The position numbers and the translations under genes are program-made. Below are positions 58,751 through 64,000 of a stretch of 64,000 nt of DNA, piece by piece. This DNA comes from Rostrohypoxylon terebratum (Eukaryota; Ascomycota; Sordariomycetes; Xylariales; Hypoxylaceae): assembly GCA_022497145.1 (NCBI GenBank), contig MU385932.1, positions 1 through 64,000 of the forward strand, read 5' to 3'. Numbering within the stretch: the stretch's first letter is position 1; the number at the start of each line of letters is the position of its first letter. The notes below the pieces were generated by a model that saw nothing but the letters and a program-made list of their open reading frames with translations, was not told where the DNA came from and made no database searches.

Positions 58751-59671
58751 ATGGCTTCAGGCTCACCTATTGCCACGTATGTGTCATTGCACTCCGACAC
58801 ATACAATTTGGCTATGTGTACCACTCTCTTCTCGTTCAAGTAGCTAACCCGTGTTTTTTTTGTGTGTCGCAGCGTCTACGTGAAGAACTTGGAGGAGCGC
58901 GTCAAACCCGAACCCCTTAAGCAAGCCTTATCGGCTGTGTTCTCCGAGTACGGAACTATCATTGACATCGTCGCGAAACGTAATCTCAAAGCCAAGGGAC
59001 AGGCTTTCATCGTGTTCGACCGACCGGAGTCTGCGGCCCAGGCCGTGGAAGAGGTACAGGGCTTCGAGCTATTTGAGAAGCCGATGCAAGTCGCGCTCGC
59101 GCGTATTAGAAGTGATGCGACCGTCTTGAGTACCGGGAACAAGGACGAGTTTGAGCAGCACCAGAGGAGACGATTGGCTGAGAAGGGTATGTTGCGTATT
59201 GCTTTATTTCACCCAGGGCGCGTGACAAGGGAAAAAGAATAATCAATGCTAACTGCCATCCTCTGAACAGACAAGAAGAAGGCTCTTGAAGCAGCAGAAG
59301 AGCAAAAACGTCTCAAGCGACCGGGCGCTGTCTCTGCAACCGGCGAAGGTGCTCGTCCTGCCAAAACCGCGCGTGGCCTCAAACCTACCGCTCCCTCGGC
59401 CGGTCCCAACGCTGTTGTACCCGACGAGTACCTGCCTCCCAACAAGATCTTGTTCGTGCAGAACGTGCCGGACGACTACCACGACATCGAGGCGCTTACT
59501 GGTATCTTCGGACGGTTCGAGGGCTTCAGAGAAGTCCGTCTGGTTCCCGGCCGAAAGGGCATCGCCTTTATTGAATACGAGGCCGAGGCTGGCGCCATCA
59601 CCGCCAAGGAGAACACGGCGGGCATGTCGTTGGGAGACAAGTTTATCAAGGTCACGTACCAAAGACAGTAA
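58751..59671 (+). CDS. U1A/U2B''-type snRNP protein with two RRMs
   Basis: Three exons: 58751-58776, 58873-59186 and 59271-59671. The product is 246 aa and all junctions are in phase. RRM1 (about 9-88) has an RNP2 of VYVKNL and an RNP1 of KGQAFIVF. A basic linker with KKKALEAAEEQKRLKRPG follows. RRM2 (about 173-246) has an RNP2 of ILFVQNV and an RNP1 of KGIAFIEY. This is the layout of the U1 snRNP A and U2 snRNP B'' family, in which RRM1 binds a stem-loop of U1 or U2 snRNA. Many fungi have one gene covering both roles. The very short first exon (26 nt, eight codons plus two bases) and the long first intron are notable. The product is nuclear, in the spliceosome. SYF1, another splicing gene, lies 2 kb downstream. 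Confidence 0.9.
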
Positions 59672-59981
59672 GCTTGTTGGTAGCATGATTTGTACGATAA
59701 GGATCTGGTTTATACCCCATTTGCGCTTGGCTTCATGGGCGCCATACTTGGTAGGTAGGTTCTAGTAGCAGAATGAAGCCAAAAAGTCATAGATATTACG
59801 AAACGTAACTTGCTTATGATATATATTCATGTTCCCTTAATTTACTTCAGTGCCTAGACTAAACAGTAGAGAAATCCAAAGTCATTTCAACTTCTTGGTA
59901 TCACAATAGGAGTACAGATACATTAACGACGAGCCTTCCATTTATCACCGTGAGTTATCCTCTCGTTCTCTGTAATATCTT
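59672..59981. other. Convergent intergenic spacer
   Basis: A 310-bp 3'-3' spacer between the RRM gene and VMA8, with a GGTAGGTAGGT motif at about 59749-59760. No gene is seen. Confidence 0.5.
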
Positions 59982-61061
59982 TTAGAAAATGACATCGTCA
60001 TCTTCGCCAGTGGCCAGCATGTCAGTCGGCGCTGAATCGTCTGCCTTAACATTCCCTTGTCCCTCCTCCAATGCTTTGGCCTCCTTCTTGGCCTTCATCT
60101 CGGCATCTGCCGCAGCGGTATCGCGTTGCTTCTTGCCAGCGACCTTCTTCAGCCTGTAGAATTCTTCTCTGTCCAGCTCGTCGAGCTCGGAGTTGATATC
60201 TGGAGCTAGTTTTAGCTATTTCGGCGCTTTGGCTTCGGCCAGAACGAGGCGAGCTTACATTTGATAGTGTTTTCTGTTCGGGGGATGATGACATGTTCAC
60301 TATAGTCGAGTCAGCATTCGTATAGCGGCATACTAGAACAGGCTGAAATACATTGCGTTTACTGTAGTCGCAGTTAGCTTAGTCATTCAACATTGTTCAG
60401 CCTCGGAAATGCTTACCTCTTCGATTCACAACCTTGATAACCTCATCCAAGATCACGAAAGCAGTCTGCAGACTAGCTAGCTCGACTAGCGTCTCGACCG
60501 CACGAGCATACGTCTCCCTGCACCGCTGGACCTGCTGTCCACCTTTTCCGAGACCGGTAAGGCCGAAGTCGTTGTTGCCCTCCGTCAGGTAGCTCTCGAA
60601 GGCGGGGAGCAGCACACCAGAAACGTTGTCCTGCTTGGTGCGCAGCCGGAAGCGCGCCGACCGGGCGGATTCTTGCACTTGGTAGCCGATGTCGCCTCCT
60701 ACGGCGTACGATACTTCGGCGAGGGAGAAGGCGGCGATCTGCATGACGCGGCCCATCTTGCGCTTCGCTTCGTCGATCCGGCGGGTGATTTCTCGGAAAC
60801 GTCTAGGTGGAAGGGTTAGGAGTGGAAGGATAGGAGGGTCGGAGAGGTTGGGGAGAGGCCGTACTTGGTTAGGGCTTCGCTCTTCCTCTTCAGTAAATTG
60901 TGACCTGTCTCAGCTCCCTTGAGCTTCGATTTCATTATACCCAACGACTGTCTCGTCGGGAAGACAGCTTCTCGGTCCTAGGGGATGTGTCAGCATATTG
61001 TATAGCTCTATATCTGATCTAACTGTGGTGGGGATTGTCGACGTACGCCAGCTCCCGACAT
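59982..61061 (-). CDS. V-type ATPase subunit D (VMA8), six exons with a 10-nt microexon
   Basis: Six exons: 61061-61047, 60977-60865, 60802-60417, 60361-60352, 60299-60259 and 60199-59982. The product is 260 aa, close to the usual length for the family. Subunit D is the central rotor stalk of the V1 sector, coupling ATP hydrolysis to proton pumping in the vacuole and Golgi. Family text is strong: MSGAGDREAVFPTRQ, the GVLLPAFESYL region and the VILDEVIKVVNRR helix. To keep the conserved RRVNAIEHVIIPRTENTIKYI stretch, a 10-nt exon (60361-60352) flanked by CTACAG and GTATTT is required. The first coding exon is only 15 nt. The C-terminal tail is acidic. It diverges from SYF1. Confidence 0.93.
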
Positions 61062-61792
61062 TGTGTACTATCCGTCACCTTGGATCTCGTATAAGTAGTT
61101 GTGATAATTCGATGTGTTGATAGGTTCTTCTTGCGGTGGTGATTGTATATACAATTCGAAAGAGCTAGGGCGAAAAGGGATGGGCGATGAAAGCTAATTG
61201 GGAGGAGTGTCGAAGGTTATTATTGCTAAGTAATTGTGATGAGGTTATCAATCAGAGCCCTGGAACATCGAGGTGCAGCTAACCCCAACGACACTACAGC
61301 TGTGCAGCTCCAGTGTTATAGGTACATGACGGAGGTACCATCCAGCTGGACTCTGGACTCGCCTATGTGTGGAGCTCGATTGACGTTGATTGGTTTGATT
61401 TTTGACGGTTTGTTACATAAGCGACCACATGATCCTTGTCTATGCGTTTAAACTCTCATAACGAACTAATGAAAGACTAGATCTTATAGGTCGGACAGTT
61501 GCCCAATTGCCATGGTCCTTGGAATTCAGAAAAAAATCCTAACCAATCCTTTTTTTACTTGACCTTTAAAATACCCAAGTTGGAACCAGTCGCGCGTTCA
61601 CGTCGGTCGCCTTCCACTTCGACGCACTTCGACGCCTGAGGTCGAAATCAGCCGACAACCCAATAAACTTCTCGACGATGCCCTGACTATCTCGATTACA
61701 CCGTCGACCTGCAGACATTATCTGCGAGCGATCGCGCACGACCACAATCGCTGGCATTTTCCTATTGAAGATGTCGCCAAATGGCCTGACCA
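61062..61792. other. Divergent promoter region
   Basis: This 731-bp region is shared by VMA8 (minus) and SYF1 (plus). It contains a CCAAT-type box near 61539-61543 and a T-run near 61550. No other gene is recognised. Confidence 0.5.
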
Positions 61793-64000
61793 ATGGCATC
61801 CGAAGTGCCCGACAACCAGATCTTCATCTTGTCGTAAGTTGCATCCTATCTACTCATTTTTAATTATACATACATCTATCTATGACCATAATCCAATACA
61901 GATATCAACTAACATCACCCCAGACAGATGAAGATGCCGTCTACGAGCAGGATATCCTTCGAGACCCAGGCAGTACAAAGCCATGGCTAGCTTACATCCA
62001 GTTCAAGCTCCAGCATGGCACACCCCAGGAGCAGGCCTTCGTTCTTGAGCGAGCTTGTCAACAACTCCCCAGGTCGTACAAGCTCTGGAAGATGGTAAGC
62101 AAATCACGATTCAGCTTCGCTTCGCGATACCTTTGTTATATAATACTGATGCTAACGTTGGACAGTATTTGCAATTCCGAACCAAGCATGTCTTAAAGTT
62201 AAACGCCGCCGTCTTCGCTTCCGAGTACAAGAAGGTCAACGCCCTATTCGAGCGAGCACTAATCCTGCTCAACAAGATGCCAAGGATATGGGAGTTGTAC
62301 CTGAAGTTCTTACTGAAGCAGCCTCTCGTCACTCTCACTCGGCGCACCTTCGACCGGGCACTGCGAGCCCTTCCTATCACCCAACACAACAGGATATGGG
62401 CGCTTTACAGACCATTTGCCAATTCCGCCTCTGGCATCACGGCAGTCAGGATTTGGCGGAGGTATATGCAGGTTCATCCCGAAGATGCCGAAGACTTTAT
62501 CGAACTTCTGATCCAGGTCGGCCTTTACACCGAGGCTTTGAAGAAATATATCGACATCCTGAATAACCCGCGATTCAATAGCAAACAAAGCAAAGGGCAC
62601 TACGAGCTGTGGAGTGAGATGGTTGACTTGCTCGTAGAGCATGCCAACGAGGTCGAGACAGGCCACGAAACCGGCATTGACGTCGAACGAATCATTAGAA
62701 GCGGTATCGAAAGGTTCGCCGACCAAAGAGGGAAGCTTTGGTGTGGTCTAGCAACATACTGGGCGAAGAGAGGAAGTTTCGAACGCGCTCGGGACATCTT
62801 CGAAGAAGGTATCACAACAGTCATGACAGTTCGGGACTTTACTCTCATCTTTGACAGCTATGCCGAATTTGAGGAATCCATCATTGGCGCGCTAATGGAA
62901 TTAGCTTCCGAACGAACGGAAACCGGCAAGGTGGACGAGGACGCCGATTTCGATCTAGACATACGCATGATGCGATTCGAACAACTCATGGACCGACGGC
63001 CATTCCTTCTAAATGATGTGTTGCTGCGGCAAAATCCCAACACCGTCTCGGAGTGGGAGAAACGTGTGGCGCTTTGGGGTGAGAACAAGGCCGAGGTTGT
63101 GCAGACGTATACGGATGCCATCGCCGCAATCAACCCTAAAAAAGCAGTCGGTCCTTTCCACCAACTGTGGGCGAACTATGCCAAATTCTACGAGAAGGGA
63201 GGCGACTTGCAAACTGCGCGGGTCATCATGGAAAAGGCTGTCAAAGTCCCATTCAAATCAGTGGCAGAGTTGGCCGATATGTGGATTGAATGGGCGGAGA
63301 TGGAACTTCGCAACGAGAACTTGGATGAGGCAGTCAAGATCATGACGAAGGCGGTGCAAGCTCCGAAGAGGTCAACAGTAGACTATTTCGACGAGACCCT
63401 TTCGCCACAACAGAGAGTCCATAAGAGTTGGAAACTCTGGAGTTTCTACGTCGATTTGGTAGAGGGCGTCGGCACTCTCGAAGAGACGAAAAAGGTCTAC
63501 GAACGAATATTCGAGCTTCGCATTGCTACACCGCAAACCGTCGTCAACTACGCTAACCTTTTGGAAGAGAACAAGTATTACGAAGAGTCTTTCAAGATCT
63601 ACGAGAGGGGTCTCGACCTTTTTAGTTACCCAGTCGCCTTCGAATTATGGAACCTCTATTTGACTAAGGCAGTCGATAGGAAGATTGGCATCGAGCGGCT
63701 CCGTGACCTCTTTGAACAAGCTGTCGAAGACTGTCCTCCCAAATTTGCCAAAACGTTGTATCTCATGTACGGCAACCTTGAAGAAGAGAGAGGTCTGGCT
63801 AGGCATGCTATGCGCATTTATGAAAGAGCGACTCGTGCTGTATCAGACGAAGACCGCGCAGACATGTTCAACTTTTACATCACCAAATCAGCATCGAACT
63901 TTGGGGTACAATCTACGAGACCGATCTACGAAAGAGCCATCGCAGCCCTTCCCGACGAGGAAGCCCGAGATATGTGTCTAAAATTCGCCGATATGGAGAA
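61793..64000 (+). CDS. Pre-mRNA-splicing factor SYF1 (HAT repeats), cut by window end
   Basis: Exons 61793-61833, 61902-62094 and 62166 to beyond 64000, giving at least 689 residues; the frame is still open at the window edge. SYF1 (XAB2 in animals) is a scaffold of the Prp19/NTC complex in the activated spliceosome. The N-terminus (QIFILSYQLTSPQTDEDAVYEQDILRDPGSTKPWLAYIQF) and the many HAT-type helical repeats are diagnostic; short repeat signatures include ARVIMEKAVKVPF, FKIYERGLDLF and RHAMRIYERATRAV. Both introns join in phase with good splice signals. About 150 C-terminal residues are missing compared with the usual size of roughly 830. The product is nuclear. Confidence 0.93.

Noticed and set aside
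1..64000. CRISPR array, rRNA operon or plasmid/phage origin
   Set aside because: No regularly spaced repeats, rRNA-like sequence or prokaryotic features were seen. The window is clearly fungal nuclear DNA.

Overview
This is nuclear DNA from a filamentous ascomycete (Pezizomycotina). It is most likely a Sordariomycete; a xylarialean affiliation is only a guess. The evidence is short 45-130 nt introns with GT(A/G)xGT donors and CTAAC/TGAC-type branch points. Typical filamentous-fungal families also point this way: dapB, an HEI10-type RING protein, F-box/ankyrin proteins, a fungal amidoligase, a Zn2Cys6 regulator, ANP1 and VMA8. I rebuilt gene models by hand from frame changes, splice signals and family conservation. 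Exon phases were checked for every spliced gene.

Layout. 1-10.2 kb: an unrecognised 288-aa protein, a secreted or anchored S33 tripeptidyl-type peptidase, a small YbjQ/UPF0145 protein, and the vacuolar dipeptidyl aminopeptidase dapB. 10.9-19.6 kb is accessory in character. It holds an intact F-box/ankyrin gene, a second F-box/ankyrin gene broken by two frameshifts, a serine-rich GPI-anchor-type protein, and an amidoligase gene interrupted by two in-frame stops. 20.0-27.6 kb: a 3-beta-HSD/NAD epimerase, a LYC1-type acetyltransferase, an unknown 415-aa protein with an internal repeat, and the meiotic RING protein HEI10. 28.0-29.9 kb: two small paralogous genes of unknown function. 30-43.3 kb is very gene-poor and contains only one Zn2Cys6 transcription factor (36.0-38.4 kb), flanked by about 6 kb and 5 kb of DNA with no convincing gene.

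43.3-64 kb is dominated by housekeeping genes: ULA1 (NEDD8 E1 regulatory subunit), a 14-TM-type MFS exporter, the Golgi mannosyltransferase subunit ANP1, the Golgi ARF-GEF GEA1/2, a U1A/U2B''-type two-RRM protein, V-ATPase subunit D (VMA8, with a 10-nt microexon), and the 5' part of the splicing factor SYF1, which runs off the window end.

I see no tRNA, rRNA, CRISPR array, intact transposon or complete secondary-metabolite cluster. The observations most worth checking are the two-stop amidoligase (pseudogene or edited stops), the paired F-box/ankyrin genes with small indels, the VMA8 microexon, the tandem unknown paralogs, and interstitial telomere-like tracts at 6.6 and 13.7 kb.
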